NCBI GenBank assembly: GCA_016458225.1
Contig: JAEMGR010000009.1
Location: 62,001-126,000, forward strand
Source of the DNA: Myxococcaceae bacterium JPH2
GTDB lineage: Bacteria; Myxococcota; Myxococcia; Myxococcales; Myxococcaceae
DNA length: 64,000 nucleotides
Direction: 5' to 3'
Part shown: piece after piece, positions 34,041-45,422 of the stretch
How the letters are laid out: every line of letters begins with the position of its first letter
Position numbering within the stretch: position 1 is the first letter of the stretch
Translations under genes and position numbers: made by a program
Notes under the pieces: generated by a model
Database searches by the model: none
The model's input: the letters and a program-made list of their open reading frames with translations, nothing else
What the model was told of the DNA's origin: nothing

Positions 34041-35414
34041 ATGAAACATCTCGCCCTCGCTTCACTCCTCGCCCTCGCCGCGCCGGCCTGCTCCGGCACG
34101 GATGCGCCGACGCCCCCTCCCCCCGCCCAGGAGACGGGCACGAGCACGGGCGCGGTGACGGTGCCCACCCGGCTGTACGCGGAGCTGGGCGCCCACAACC
34201 TGAGCTTCGAGACGCTCGGCACGTTCGAGCAGCGCGACGGCGTTCGCGCGCTCGTGCTGCGCGCCACGGCCAACCGCTATGTGAACAGCGTCCTCAGCTT
34301 CGTCCCGGATGACGCCTTCGGCGATGCGCACGTCATCAGCGAGCGCCGCTTCGAGATCGTCCTGCACGAGGGCCACGAGCTCAACAGCGTGCTGTCCGGC
34401 CTGCCGCTGTTCATCCTCATCAACACCTTCACGGGCACGCCCACGCAGTACACCGCGCGCATCGAGGTCGCGCCCCAGTTCTATGACTTCCGGGGCGACG
34501 ACTCCATCTGGGTGGACTCCACCGTCACGCCCTACTACGTGCGCAACGGCACCAACGACATCGACTACCGCGGCAGCGCCGGTGTGCTCGCGGACGGCCT
34601 GACGGTCACCGCTCCGGACGGGGCGCCCGCGGTCAGCCGCGTGGACGCGGACACCTTCCAGCTCGACTGGTCCTACACGGCGCTGCACCAGGCCATCGAC
34701 CCGCACACCGTGCCGCTCACCTTCACCGCCGCGCTGCCGGGCGGCGCGACGGCGTCCAAGACGGCGCGGCTGGTCGCGCGCGTGGTGAGCCTGGCGCTGA
34801 CCACGGGCGATGCCTACGACGTGTGGCCGGAGCCGGGCTGCCAGCAGCCCGTCTATGACTGTGTCCACGCGCAGCCCGCGGGCACCGTGGACTTCTCGGC
34901 CTGTGGCAAGTACCGCCAGGTCACCAGCTGCCTCTACGTGAGCGCCTGCCAGGTGAACCCGCTGCCGCCGCTGACGCTGTCGCCCATCGACGGCTCGTCG
35001 CTGGAGCCGGCGCGCACGGCGTGGAACGCGGGCTCGAACAACGGCGCGTGGCACTCGCTCAACGCCATGACGACCTACAGCACCCCGAGCTGCTTCGCGG
35101 ATCCGACGCCCATCCAGACCATCATGGCGAAGCTGGCCGAGAACCAGGGCCAGCCCCCGATCGAGGACGGCACCTTCACCAACCGCGCGGGCCTGAGCCA
35201 GAGCGTCTTCTTCACGCAGAACTACTACGGCGATGGCGCCGCGCTGCTCGCCGCGCTGGATGCCTTCGGGGGCGGCGGCGAGGTGCAGGCGTGGATCTCC
35301 ACGCAGCCGGAGTCGTGCCAGAACTGCCACCAGTTCGGCGCGTGGGCCGTCCTGTACTACCCGGCGAGCCACAAGGTCATCGTGCTGTCCGGGCACTACG
35401 GCTACGACTCGTGA
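34041..35414 (+). CDS. probable outer-membrane lipoprotein of unknown function
   Basis: This 457-residue protein starts with a lipoprotein-like signal (LALASLLALAAPACSG), although Pro at -2 of the lipobox is not standard. A Pro/Thr linker follows, then a beta-rich mature domain with many Asn/Asp/Thr and several Cys (GCQQPVYDCVHA, DFSACGKYRQVTSCLYVSAC, CFADP, ESCQNCHQF). QNCHQF resembles half of a haem-binding CxxCH but has only NCH after one Cys (CQNCH matches CxxCH), so a haem is possible. The ATG at 34041 follows the duplicated CTGGAG. It is divergent from the LysR gene, whose regulation it may share, and convergent with the hybrid kinase. Confidence 0.75.
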   Translation: MKHLALASLLALAAPACSGTDAPTPPPPAQETGTSTGAVTVPTRLYAELGAHNLSFETLGTFEQRDGVRALVLRATANRYVNSVLSFVPDDAFGDAHVISERRFEIVLHEGHELNSVLSGLPLFILINTFTGTPTQYTARIEVAPQFYDFRGDDSIWVDSTVTPYYVRNGTNDIDYRGSAGVLADGLTVTAPDGAPAVSRVDADTFQLDWSYTALHQAIDPHTVPLTFTAALPGGATASKTARLVARVVSLALTTGDAYDVWPEPGCQQPVYDCVHAQPAGTVDFSACGKYRQVTSCLYVSACQVNPLPPLTLSPIDGSSLEPARTAWNAGSNNGAWHSLNAMTTYSTPSCFADPTPIQTIMAKLAENQGQPPIEDGTFTNRAGLSQSVFFTQNYYGDGAALLAALDAFGGGGEVQAWISTQPESCQNCHQFGAWAVLYYPASHKVIVLSGHYGYDS

Positions 35415-35424
35415 GCCTCGCGAC

Positions 35425-35429
<5 letters not shown>
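35410..35429. terminator. hairpin formed by facing stop codons
   Basis: The 6-bp arms CGTGAG and CTCACG contain the lipoprotein stop (TGA, 35412-35414) and the complement of the kinase stop (TCA, 35425-35427), which pair with each other. No T-run is present. Confidence 0.45.
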
Positions 35430-37113
<1,684 letters not shown>

Positions 37114-37131
37114 GGTGCGAGAATCCCCGTG

Positions 37132-38391
37132 CTAGCCAGGCAAGACGCACACCACGGCCGTGCAGTTGTGGAAGCCGTTGAACTGGCCCGGCGCGCGGAC
37201 AATCTGCCCGTGGGTGTTGCACCCCACGTACTCCGCCTTGCCGAGCTGCGCGGCCAAGGCGCCCAGCTCCTGCCCGAACGCCTCGCCCATCCGCAGGCGG
37301 GACGCGACGCAATCGAAGAACAGCGCCACCTGGGCCGGATGTCCGCGCAGGGCACTCAGCGCCTGTCGCGTGGCCCACGTCGTCGCCTCGACGGCCGCGT
37401 CCACCGTCGTGCGCATCAGATGCACCTTCGAGCCCACGGGCACCTCGGACGCGCAGACGATGGAGCCGTCCGGCCGCGCCGCGAGCGGCACCCGCAAGAG
37501 GGATTGGCCGGTCGCGGTCTCGATGCCCAGCAGGTTGTGCAGGAAGAATCGGTCGGGGCCCGTGAGGAGGAAGCGCTGGCCCGTCTCCTCCGCGTGCTGC
37601 TCGAACACCTGGAGCGCGGGCAGGCCGTTGAGGCTGATGAGCCGCCGCCCTTCCGCGGCCGTCACACGCATCAGGCGCGAGGCCACTTCCCACCCGTGAC
37701 CTACCCCCACGCCCACGGGCGCATGCGAGAGCATCTCCAGCCCCACCACCGCATCCGTGAGCACCTCGGCGCCAAAGAAGACCGAGGTCTGCTGGAAGCG
37801 CGCGTCGTCTCCCGCGGCGCCCCCGAAGAACTGGTAGCTGCCCGAGGTGGCCAGGGTGAGCTGACTCACCAGGTCGTCCGTCTCGCCCGACAATGCGTCC
37901 GTGAAGAGCAGCGCCGTGCGATGTGCGTACGAGCCCTGGGCCAGCCCGCGGAAGGACGACACCAGCTCTCGCGCCGCGCCCGCGCGATTCCCCGCGAGGC
38001 CTCGACCGATTCCCGCGTGGAAGGCCATCACCGAGGAGCGCAGCGCCAGTGCGCACACCCGACCTGAACCTCGCATCCCCGAGGCAAACTCGCCGGCGGA
38101 CGAGGCGCCGATGAGCGCACTCGGCGAGAGCGCGTCATGCAGGGCGCGCAACAAGGCGGGTTGCTCATACGCGGGCGAGGCGAAGACGACGAGCGCGTCC
38201 GGGGCCCCTCCTGGCAGGGCCTGCTCCAACCGTTCGCACAGCTCGCGCGCCGCCTCGGCGGCACCCAACGCGTTCGAGTGAACGACGGCGGATTCAGTCA
38301 CGGGAGCACCCGTCGGCTGCGGATCGTGGAGCACGGTCTCGGCTGGGGCCGCATCGGAGCGCCAGTCGGCGCCCCCTCGTCCATACGCCAT
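37132..38391 (-). CDS. FIST-domain sensory protein
   Basis: This 419-residue soluble protein has FIST_N (about residues 35-230; DALVVFASPAYEQPALLRAL, IGASSAGEFASG, FFGGAAGDDARFQ) and FIST_C (about 240-400; GQIVRAPGQFNGFHNCTAVV) domains. FIST domains are proposed sensors of small ligands such as amino acids and are often linked to signal transduction proteins. Here the next gene, 18 nt away, is a hybrid histidine kinase. The start is uncertain; the ATG at 38391 lacks a clear ribosome-binding site. Confidence 0.85.
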   Translation of the reverse strand: MAYGRGGADWRSDAAPAETVLHDPQPTGAPVTESAVVHSNALGAAEAARELCERLEQALPGGAPDALVVFASPAYEQPALLRALHDALSPSALIGASSAGEFASGMRGSGRVCALALRSSVMAFHAGIGRGLAGNRAGAARELVSSFRGLAQGSYAHRTALLFTDALSGETDDLVSQLTLATSGSYQFFGGAAGDDARFQQTSVFFGAEVLTDAVVGLEMLSHAPVGVGVGHGWEVASRLMRVTAAEGRRLISLNGLPALQVFEQHAEETGQRFLLTGPDRFFLHNLLGIETATGQSLLRVPLAARPDGSIVCASEVPVGSKVHLMRTTVDAAVEATTWATRQALSALRGHPAQVALFFDCVASRLRMGEAFGQELGALAAQLGKAEYVGCNTHGQIVRAPGQFNGFHNCTAVVCVLPG

Positions 38392-38471
38392 GGAGGGGCT
38401 TGCCAACTAGTCTGGTTATCAGCGCCTGTCCGGTTCAGTGCACTCCCACGTCCCCCGAGTGCCCTGGCTCG

Positions 38472-40250
38472 TCAGTCCACCTTGGCCACGCGGCTGCGGT
38501 CGCCGAGGAACTCCTCGACACCGTGGGCAATGGACTGCGCCACGGCCTCCTGGTAGCCGTCCGACGCGAGGCGCTCCTCCTCCTCCGCGTTGGAGATGAA
38601 GGCGGTCTCCACCAGGATGGCCGGCATCTTCGCGCCGAGCAGCACGTAGAAGAGGGCCTCCTTGTGGCCCAGGTCCTTGATGCCGCCGTACTTGGGCGAG
38701 AGGTTGGACACGAGGCTCTTCTGCACCTGCATGGCCAGCCGCGAGGACTCCTCGGTGTTCGCCTTGGTCGCCAGGTCCGCGAGGATGAACTGGAGGTCGC
38801 CGATGCCCTTCTCCGAGGACGCGTTCTCGCGCGCGGCCAACCGGATGGAGTAGCGGTCCGCCGAGGTGTTGAGCGTGTACGTCTCGATGCCGCGCAGCTT
38901 GCGGCTCACCGCCGAGTTGCAGTGCACCGAGATGAAGAGATCGCCGTGCTGCTCATTGGCGAACTTCGCGCGGTCCTCCAGGCGGATGAAGCGATCGTCC
39001 TCGCGCGTCAGGAGGACCTCCAGCCCGCGCTCGCGCAGCTCCGCCGCCAGCTTCTTCGAGATGGACAGCGCCACGTCCTTCTCGCGCGTGCCCCCCTTGC
39101 CCATGGAGCCGGGGTCGTGACCGCCATGGCCCGGGTCGATGACGACACGGCGGACCTTCAGCCCCAGCTGCTCGGCCAGGGTCAGCTCGGCGCTCTTGGA
39201 CTGACGGGCCACGGCCTTGAGGCGGGCCTGGGCCACGCGCTCATCCACCGGCGCCGTCACGGGGCGCGGCGGCTCGGACTCGAACACGGGCTCCTTGCGC
39301 GCCTCGGACCTGGACGCGACCGCGCGACCCGACGGCGTCTCACGGGCGGGCTCGGGCTTGGTGGCGGACTCCGCCTTGGCGATGGACTCGGGCTTCGTGG
39401 GCTCGGGCTTCGACGCAGGCTCGGCCTTGGCGACGGCCGGCTCGGACTTCGCGACGGGCTCGCTGGCGGGCCTGGTGTCCTTGGCCGAGGCCACGGCCGG
39501 AGCGGACGGCTCGCGCGACGGATGCATGTCCTTCGCGGGCGCGCTGGAGGCCTCCTTCACGCCCTCGGTGGACGGATCCAGGCGGGGAATCATGGGCGAC
39601 GGCTCGCGCGCCAGCTTCGTCACGGCCTCCACCAGCGCGGAGCGCTCGGCGACAGGGGCCTCGGCCACGGTGATGTCCGGGGTGGTGCGGGCCGCGGGCG
39701 TGGACTTCGGGCTGGACTTCGTGGGCGCCGGCTTGGGCGGGGGCGGCAGCGTGGCGAGCAGCTCGCGCAGCTCCTTGGCCTGATCGCTCTTGGGGTTGGT
39801 GGAGAGCGCCTCGGTCAGCACGCGGCGCGCGGCCTCCGGCTTGTCCAGCCGGTTCAGGTCGATGCGCGCGAGCGCCAGCGCCGCGTCGTCCGCGAGCCGG
39901 TGCTTCGGGTGCGCCTCCAAGAGCTTCGTGTAGTCCGCGATGGCCGACTGGAGGTCGCCCTCGACGAAGGAGATGCGGCTCAGCTCCTGGAGCAGCTCGG
40001 CGGCGGTGAAGAGCGCGTCCGGCGCGCGGTCGCTCTTGGGGTAGCGCGCGGCCACGGCCTCGAAGCGGGCCGTCACGTTGAGCCAGTGGTGGCGCAGCTT
40101 CCGCCGCGCGGCATCGTCCTTCAGCGAGTAGTAGGCCCGACGCGCCTGCTGGTACGCGGCCTCGGCCTCGTCGCGCTTGCTGGCCCCGGATGCGCGCGGG
40201 GCGAGCAACAGCAACACGGGCAGGACGAGGTGGGACAGGCGCACGGACAT
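38472..40250 (-). CDS. N-acetylmuramoyl-L-alanine amidase with TPR-like N-terminus
   Basis: This 592-residue protein cleaves the amide bond between muramic acid and the peptide in peptidoglycan. A signal peptide (LSHLVLPVLLLLAPRASG) is followed by TPR-like helices (residues 25-165), a long Lys/Pro/Glu/Ala-rich linker (170-360) and an Amidase_3 domain (375-580). The zinc ligands are visible as VVIDPGHGGHDPG, GTREKDVAL and SVHCNS, and the catalytic Glu in LVETAFISN. The layout resembles AmiC-type cell-separation amidases. It is read from its own promoter region after a terminator hairpin. Confidence 0.93.
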   Translation of the reverse strand: MSVRLSHLVLPVLLLLAPRASGASKRDEAEAAYQQARRAYYSLKDDAARRKLRHHWLNVTARFEAVAARYPKSDRAPDALFTAAELLQELSRISFVEGDLQSAIADYTKLLEAHPKHRLADDAALALARIDLNRLDKPEAARRVLTEALSTNPKSDQAKELRELLATLPPPPKPAPTKSSPKSTPAARTTPDITVAEAPVAERSALVEAVTKLAREPSPMIPRLDPSTEGVKEASSAPAKDMHPSREPSAPAVASAKDTRPASEPVAKSEPAVAKAEPASKPEPTKPESIAKAESATKPEPARETPSGRAVASRSEARKEPVFESEPPRPVTAPVDERVAQARLKAVARQSKSAELTLAEQLGLKVRRVVIDPGHGGHDPGSMGKGGTREKDVALSISKKLAAELRERGLEVLLTREDDRFIRLEDRAKFANEQHGDLFISVHCNSAVSRKLRGIETYTLNTSADRYSIRLAARENASSEKGIGDLQFILADLATKANTEESSRLAMQVQKSLVSNLSPKYGGIKDLGHKEALFYVLLGAKMPAILVETAFISNAEEEERLASDGYQEAVAQSIAHGVEEFLGDRSRVAKVD

Positions 40251-40315
40251 GAGGTCCTCCGGACCATGGAGCTACATGCGTGTGTCACACGGCCCCCACA
40301 CCCCGGCAAATTTTC

Positions 40316-40333
40316 GGCCCCCGCGATGGGGCC
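40316..40333 (-). terminator. terminator hairpin after the DUF3592 gene
   Basis: The 6-bp arms GGCCCC and GGGGCC lie directly after the DUF3592 stop (40335). On the minus strand they are followed by GAAAATTTG, a modest AT-rich tail. It separates the mutS-DUF3592 unit from the amidase gene. Confidence 0.5.
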
Positions 40334-40334
40334 C

Positions 40335-41105
40335 TCAGTGCGCCCCCACCCACCCCAACGTGCGCGCCAGGTCCTCGTCGATGACGCGGCACCACCCGGG
40401 CTGTCGAGGCACCACCGCCGCCAGGACCTTCTCCCCGTTGCGCACCGGCGCGCGGCCCGGCCGAGCCCGAGCGCGGACATCGTGTTTCACGTCTTGCCGG
40501 AAATAGTGCGCGGGGAAGACGACCTCGGCGCGCGTGCGAGGCAGGGGCTCCTCCACGGTGAGCCACACCAGGGCGCCCAGCCGCAGCGGCTCCACCTCCG
40601 CGCGCCACAAGCGCCGCAGCTCCCACCCGAGGACGCCCGCCGCCAGGAGCGCGCCCACGGCCAGGCCCCAGGGCAGCCACCCCACCCGTGACGCCAGGGC
40701 CCGGGCGAACCGCGCCTCGCGAGGGCGATCCGGCTGGCGTGGGTCCACCAACAGCATCACCCGAGCGCCCGGCCCCATCTCCGCGGCGGAGGCCGCGAAG
40801 GTCCGCACGCCGGTGATGGCGTGCTCCATCCGCGCGTAGGTGTAGAGGACATCCAGGGTGCCCTCCGCGCCCTCGCGCTCGGCCGGGGGCGGAGAGTGGC
40901 TGCGAGCCACCCGGGCCTCCACCTCCTCGGCCCGCGCGGCGAAGGCCTGCTCCTCCACGAAGTAGCGACCGGCCCAGCCCACTCCGGCCGCCACCCCGCC
41001 CATGAGGACCAGGCCCACCACGACGCCGCGCACCAGCCGCCCCACGGCGCCGGGGACCTGGGTCAGACGCACGCGCCGAGGGGCATGGGGAATCGCGAGT
41101 CGCAT
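40335..41105 (-). CDS. DUF3592-like membrane protein
   Basis: This 256-residue protein has two membrane segments (about residues 25-47 and 140-165) with a soluble domain between them. The pattern VEARVARSHS, then TLDVLYTYARM and GARVMLLVDPRQPDRPREAR fits DUF3592 proteins. A cytoplasmic tail of about 80 residues follows. Function unknown. It lies 15 nt downstream of mutS on the same strand and ends at a hairpin, so it is probably co-transcribed with mutS without a clear functional link. Confidence 0.75.
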   Translation of the reverse strand: MRLAIPHAPRRVRLTQVPGAVGRLVRGVVVGLVLMGGVAAGVGWAGRYFVEEQAFAARAEEVEARVARSHSPPPAEREGAEGTLDVLYTYARMEHAITGVRTFAASAAEMGPGARVMLLVDPRQPDRPREARFARALASRVGWLPWGLAVGALLAAGVLGWELRRLWRAEVEPLRLGALVWLTVEEPLPRTRAEVVFPAHYFRQDVKHDVRARARPGRAPVRNGEKVLAAVVPRQPGWCRVIDEDLARTLGWVGAH

Positions 41106-41120
41106 GGGCGACCGGGGAGA

Positions 41121-43904
41121 CTACCCCAGGTCGCGCTGGAGCTTCGCGAGCAGGTTGAGCGCATCCAGCGGCGTCATCCGCTCGATGGCCGCCGCCTGGA
41201 GCGCCTCCACGACCTTCTGGTGCAGGGGGTTTGGAGCGGGAGCGGCCGCCATGGGCGCGGGCTCCGCGCCGAACAGCCCGAGCTGCCCGGTGGACACCCC
41301 GGCCGCTGGCGCCGCACGTCGCGCGGGGGGCTGACGAACCGCCACGCGGGGACGGCCCGCCTCGTCCAGCTCTCCCGACTCCAGGTTCTGGAGCAGCTCC
41401 CGGGCGCGCGTCACCACCTCGGGAGGAAGGCCGGCGAGCTTCGCCACCTCGATGCCGTAGGAGCGGCTGGCTCCGCCCGCGATGAGCTTGCGCAGGAAGA
41501 TGACCTTGCCGCCCTGCTCCTTCACCGCGACGCAGAGGTTCTTCACCCGAGGCCGCTCGCGCGCCAGGTCCACCAGCTCGTGGTAGTGCGTGGCGAACAG
41601 CGTGCGCGCGCCCACCTTGTCGTGCAGGTGCTCCGCCACCGCCCACGCGATGGAGAGCCCGTCGAACGTGGACGTGCCGCGGCCAATCTCATCCAGGATG
41701 ATGAGGCTGCGACGGGTGGCGTGGTGGAGGATGTGGCTCGTCTCGGTCATCTCCACCATGAAGGTGGACTGACCACGCGCCAGATTGTCCGCCGCGCCCA
41801 CGCGCGTGAAGATGCGGTCGCACAGCCCGATGCGCGCCGCCTTCGCGGGCACGAACGAGCCGGCCTGTGCCATCAGCGCGGTGAGCGCCACCTGCCGCAT
41901 CACCGTGCTCTTGCCCGCCATGTTGGGGCCGGTGATGACGAGCAGCTGCGCGTCCTGCGGATCCAACCGGATGTCATTGGGAACGAAGGACTCCCCCGCC
42001 CCCAGCATGCGCTCCACCACGGGGTGACGTCCGCCGGTGATGACCATCCCCTCGGACGTGTCCACCTCCGGGCGGGCATAGCCGTACTCCGCCGCGCAGC
42101 GCGCGAACGACAGCAGCGCGTCCGCCGTGGCCACCGCCTCGGCCGCCGAGCGGATCCGCGGCGCCGCGGCCACCACCTGGGCACGCAGCTCCTCGAAGAG
42201 CTGGAGCTCCAGCACGCCCCGCCGCTCCTCGGCGGTGAGCACCTGCTCCTCGTACTCCTTCAGTTCCGGGGTGACGAAGCGCTCGGAGCCCACCGTCGTC
42301 TGCTTGCGGATGTAGTCCTTGGGCACGAGGTGCAGGTTCGACTTGGTGACCTCCAGGTAGTAGCCGAACACCCTGTTGAACCGCACCTTGAGTGAGCTGA
42401 TGCCGGTGCGCTCCCGCTCGCGCTGCTCGATCTGCAGCAGCACGTCCTTGCCGGAGGTGGACAGGGCGACCAGCTTGTCCAGCTCGGCGTGGAAGCCGGG
42501 CCGGATGAGGCCACCGTCCTTCAGCGTCACGGGCGGCTCGTCCGCCACCGCGCGCGCGAGCAGCGACGCCAGCTCGGGCAGCGCGCCCAGCGGCCCCGCC
42601 AGGGACTGGAGCAGCCCGGACTGGCAGCGCGCCAACGCGGTCCCCAGCCGAGGCAGCTGAAGCAACGACAGGCCCAGCGCCCGCAGGTCGCGCGCGTTGC
42701 CCGCGCCCAGCGACAGACGGCCGCACAGCCGCTCCAGGTCGCCCACTTCCTTGAGGATGCCGGTGAGCTCCTCGCGCCACACGCCGCGCTGGGACAGCTC
42801 CTCCACGGAGTCCAATCGCGCGTGGATCTCCGGCAGCGAGGACAGCGGCGCCGCCAGCCACCGGGCCAGCTTGCGCGCCCCGAGCCCCGTCGCGGTCCTG
42901 TCCAACACGCCCAGCAGCGAGCCGCGCCGCCCTCCGTCCCGCAGGCTCTTGAGCACCTCCAGGTTGCCCCGCGAGGACTCGTCCATGAGGAGCTGACCCG
43001 AGCGCTCCACGCGGCTCAGCCGATCCACGTGCGCGGCCGGAGTCTTCTGGGTGTCCTTCAGGTAGCGCAGCGCGGCGCCCGCGGCCCCCATGGCCAGAGG
43101 CGCGCCGTCCAACCCGAAGGCGGCCAGCGACTGCACCGCGAAGTGCGCGCGCAGGAAGGCGGAGGCGCGCGTGGGCTCGAACGACGCGGCCTCGCCCTCC
43201 GCCACCGCGGGCATCCGCGACAGCCGCTGGCAGACCTGCGTCACCTCGGGGGCCTCGCGCTTGCCTTCCGGCACCAGCAGCTCGCGCGGATCCACGCGCG
43301 ACAGCCCCTCCACCACCTCGGACAGCGTCGCCGCTTCCAGGGAGAGGAACTCGCCCGTGGAGGCTTCCAGCAGCGCGGCCCCGAAGCCCTGCTCGTTCCA
43401 GCAGAGCGCGGCCAGGAAGTTGCTCGCCTGGGGCTCGAGCACCTCCTCGTCCAGCACCATGCCGGGGGTGATGACGCGGGTCACTTCGCGCCGGACGATG
43501 CCCGGCCCGGTGCCCGGTGCCTCCACCTGCTCGCAGATGGCCACCTTGAGGCCGTGCTCCACCAGCCGCGCGATGTAGCGGCGCGCCGAGTGGTACGGCA
43601 CCCCGCACATGGGCACCTTGTCCGAGCCCTTGGCCCGGGCGGTCAGGGTGATCTGGAGCAGTTCCGAGGCGCGGATCGCGTCCTCGAAGAACATCTCGTA
43701 GAAGTCCCCGAGCCGGAAGAAGAGCACGGTGTCGGGGTGGAGCGCCTTCAGCTCCAGGTACTGGCGCATCATCGGGGTGAGCGAGGCGATTTCCCTCGCG
43801 CCCGCGGGCTGCTCGCCCGACGGGTTTCCGACGTCCGAGGTCTCCTCCTCGGAGGGCTCCACCGCTGGTGCCTTCGCTGTCTTCGCCTGCTGCGTCACGG
43901 CCAT
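41121..43904 (-). CDS. mutS: DNA mismatch repair protein MutS
   Basis: MutS recognises mismatches and starts methyl-independent or MutL-dependent repair. The 927-residue chain has the mismatch-binding domain (MMRQYLELKALHPDTVLFFRLGDFYEMF, where the Phe-x-Glu of FYEMF contacts the mismatch), core and clamp domains, and the ATPase domain with Walker A GPNMAGKST, STFMVEMTE, LDEIGRGTSTFDG and the FATHYHEL switch. It is longer than the usual 850-880 because of an acidic N-terminal leader. The ATG at 43904 is chosen for position; the upstream 12 codons lack similarity. It is divergent from nhaA. Confidence 0.96.
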   Translation of the reverse strand: MAVTQQAKTAKAPAVEPSEEETSDVGNPSGEQPAGAREIASLTPMMRQYLELKALHPDTVLFFRLGDFYEMFFEDAIRASELLQITLTARAKGSDKVPMCGVPYHSARRYIARLVEHGLKVAICEQVEAPGTGPGIVRREVTRVITPGMVLDEEVLEPQASNFLAALCWNEQGFGAALLEASTGEFLSLEAATLSEVVEGLSRVDPRELLVPEGKREAPEVTQVCQRLSRMPAVAEGEAASFEPTRASAFLRAHFAVQSLAAFGLDGAPLAMGAAGAALRYLKDTQKTPAAHVDRLSRVERSGQLLMDESSRGNLEVLKSLRDGGRRGSLLGVLDRTATGLGARKLARWLAAPLSSLPEIHARLDSVEELSQRGVWREELTGILKEVGDLERLCGRLSLGAGNARDLRALGLSLLQLPRLGTALARCQSGLLQSLAGPLGALPELASLLARAVADEPPVTLKDGGLIRPGFHAELDKLVALSTSGKDVLLQIEQRERERTGISSLKVRFNRVFGYYLEVTKSNLHLVPKDYIRKQTTVGSERFVTPELKEYEEQVLTAEERRGVLELQLFEELRAQVVAAAPRIRSAAEAVATADALLSFARCAAEYGYARPEVDTSEGMVITGGRHPVVERMLGAGESFVPNDIRLDPQDAQLLVITGPNMAGKSTVMRQVALTALMAQAGSFVPAKAARIGLCDRIFTRVGAADNLARGQSTFMVEMTETSHILHHATRRSLIILDEIGRGTSTFDGLSIAWAVAEHLHDKVGARTLFATHYHELVDLARERPRVKNLCVAVKEQGGKVIFLRKLIAGGASRSYGIEVAKLAGLPPEVVTRARELLQNLESGELDEAGRPRVAVRQPPARRAAPAAGVSTGQLGLFGAEPAPMAAAPAPNPLHQKVVEALQAAAIERMTPLDALNLLAKLQRDLG

Positions 43905-44054
43905 CCCCGCCCTTCTCGCATGCCCCCACCCGTGGATCAACGAACGCGAGCCCTACCCGCCGCGTTCCCATACCACCGCCTCCCGACATTTCGCCGCGAG
44001 CCTCACCGAAAACGATTCCCCGGGCGCCGCGCACTCGGCAGGCTGGGCGGCGCG

Positions 44055-45422
44055 ATGGCGACGCCCCCCACGACTCCCGCTCCTGCGCCACGACCCCCGC
44101 CCCCCGTGCCGGCGTTGTTCCGGGTGGCGCTCGCTCCCTTGCAGGCCTTCTTCCGGCTGGAGGCGAGCAGCGGCATCCTGCTGGCCCTGTGTGCGCTGGC
44201 CGCGCTGGTCTGGGCCAACTCCCCGTGGGCGGACACGTACACGGCCGTCTTCGATGCGCCCCTCTCCCTGTCGATCGCCGGTGCCGAGGGCCACTTCACC
44301 TTCCGCGAGTTCATCAACGACGGGTTGATGACGGTGTTCTTCTTCCTCGTGGGGATGGAGATCAAACGCGAGCTGTCCTCAGGTGAGCTGCGCACGTTCT
44401 CGCGCGCGGTGCTGCCGCTCATCGCCGCGATGGGCGGAATGATCGTCCCCGCGCTCGTCTACCTCGCCTTCAACGCGGGCACGCCGGCCCAGAGCGGCTG
44501 GGCCATCCCCATGGCCACGGACATCGCGTTCGCCATCGGCTGCCTCACGCTGGTGAAGCAGCGCGTGGGCCACGGCCTCGTGGTGTTCCTCACCGCGCTG
44601 GCCATCTTCGATGACATCGGCGGCATCCTCGTCATCGCCCTCTTCTACGGCACGGGCCTGCACGCCGCGTGGCTGCTCGCGGCGGCGGGCGTGGTGCTCG
44701 TGCTGCTGGCCTTCAACGCCTTCTCCGTCCGCTGGGGCGTGGCCTACGCGCTGGCGGGCGCGGCGCTCTGGTACTGCATGCACCATGGAGGCATCCACGC
44801 GACGCTCTCGGGCGTGGTGCTGGGCCTGTGCATCCCCGCGCGCCCCACGCGACGCGGGCGCGACGTGCTGGAGGAGCTGCAGGCCTACCTCCGCGCGTGC
44901 GTGAGCGAGCCCGAGGACGAGACGCGCCGGGGCGCCCAGATCCTCCACATCGAGGAGGCGCTGGAGGACATCGAGCCGCCGCTCAACCGCTTCGAGCACC
45001 TGTGGCACCGCTGGGTGGCGTTCGGCATCGTGCCGCTGTTCGCCCTGGCCAACTCGGGCATCAGCCTGGCGGGCATGGGCCGTGAGGAGCTGCTGTCTCC
45101 GCTCACCCTCGGCGTGTTCTTCGGGCTCTTCGTGGGCAAGCAGGTGGGCATCTTCACGTTCACCTGGGTCGCGCTGAAGCTGGGGGTGTCCAGCGCGCCG
45201 GGCAACGCGAGCGCGGGGCAGATCCACGGCGTCTCGGTGGTGGCGGGAATCGGGTTCACGGTGGCCCTGTTCGTCGCGGGCCTCGCCTTCCCCACGCAGC
45301 CCGTGCTCTTGACCGAGGCGAAGCTGGGCATCCTCCTGGGCTCGCTCCTGTCCGGCGTGGTGGGCTACGTTCTCTTGCGCTTCGTGACGAAGCCCTCCCG
45401 CGCCGTGGCGTCTTCCGAATGA
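44055..45422 (+). CDS. nhaA: Na+/H+ antiporter NhaA
   Basis: NhaA exchanges one Na+ for two H+ across the inner membrane and protects against sodium and alkaline stress. This 455-residue protein has 12 membrane segments, the ion-binding Asp-Asp in IFDDIGGILVIALFYG, and ATDIAFAIG with the pH-sensing region. The Pro-rich N-terminal 20 residues are an extension over the usual length. The ATG at 44055 is used because the coding pattern and conserved sequence begin there. Its stop overlaps the UbiB-like gene by 4 nt. Confidence 0.95.
   Translation: MATPPTTPAPAPRPPPPVPALFRVALAPLQAFFRLEASSGILLALCALAALVWANSPWADTYTAVFDAPLSLSIAGAEGHFTFREFINDGLMTVFFFLVGMEIKRELSSGELRTFSRAVLPLIAAMGGMIVPALVYLAFNAGTPAQSGWAIPMATDIAFAIGCLTLVKQRVGHGLVVFLTALAIFDDIGGILVIALFYGTGLHAAWLLAAAGVVLVLLAFNAFSVRWGVAYALAGAALWYCMHHGGIHATLSGVVLGLCIPARPTRRGRDVLEELQAYLRACVSEPEDETRRGAQILHIEEALEDIEPPLNRFEHLWHRWVAFGIVPLFALANSGISLAGMGREELLSPLTLGVFFGLFVGKQVGIFTFTWVALKLGVSSAPGNASAGQIHGVSVVAGIGFTVALFVAGLAFPTQPVLLTEAKLGILLGSLLSGVVGYVLLRFVTKPSRAVASSE

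Noticed and set aside
42489-44054. Upstream extension of the nhaA frame to 977 codons
   Set aside because: It lies antisense to mutS, is rich in Arg/Gln/His, and the NhaA family begins at 44055.
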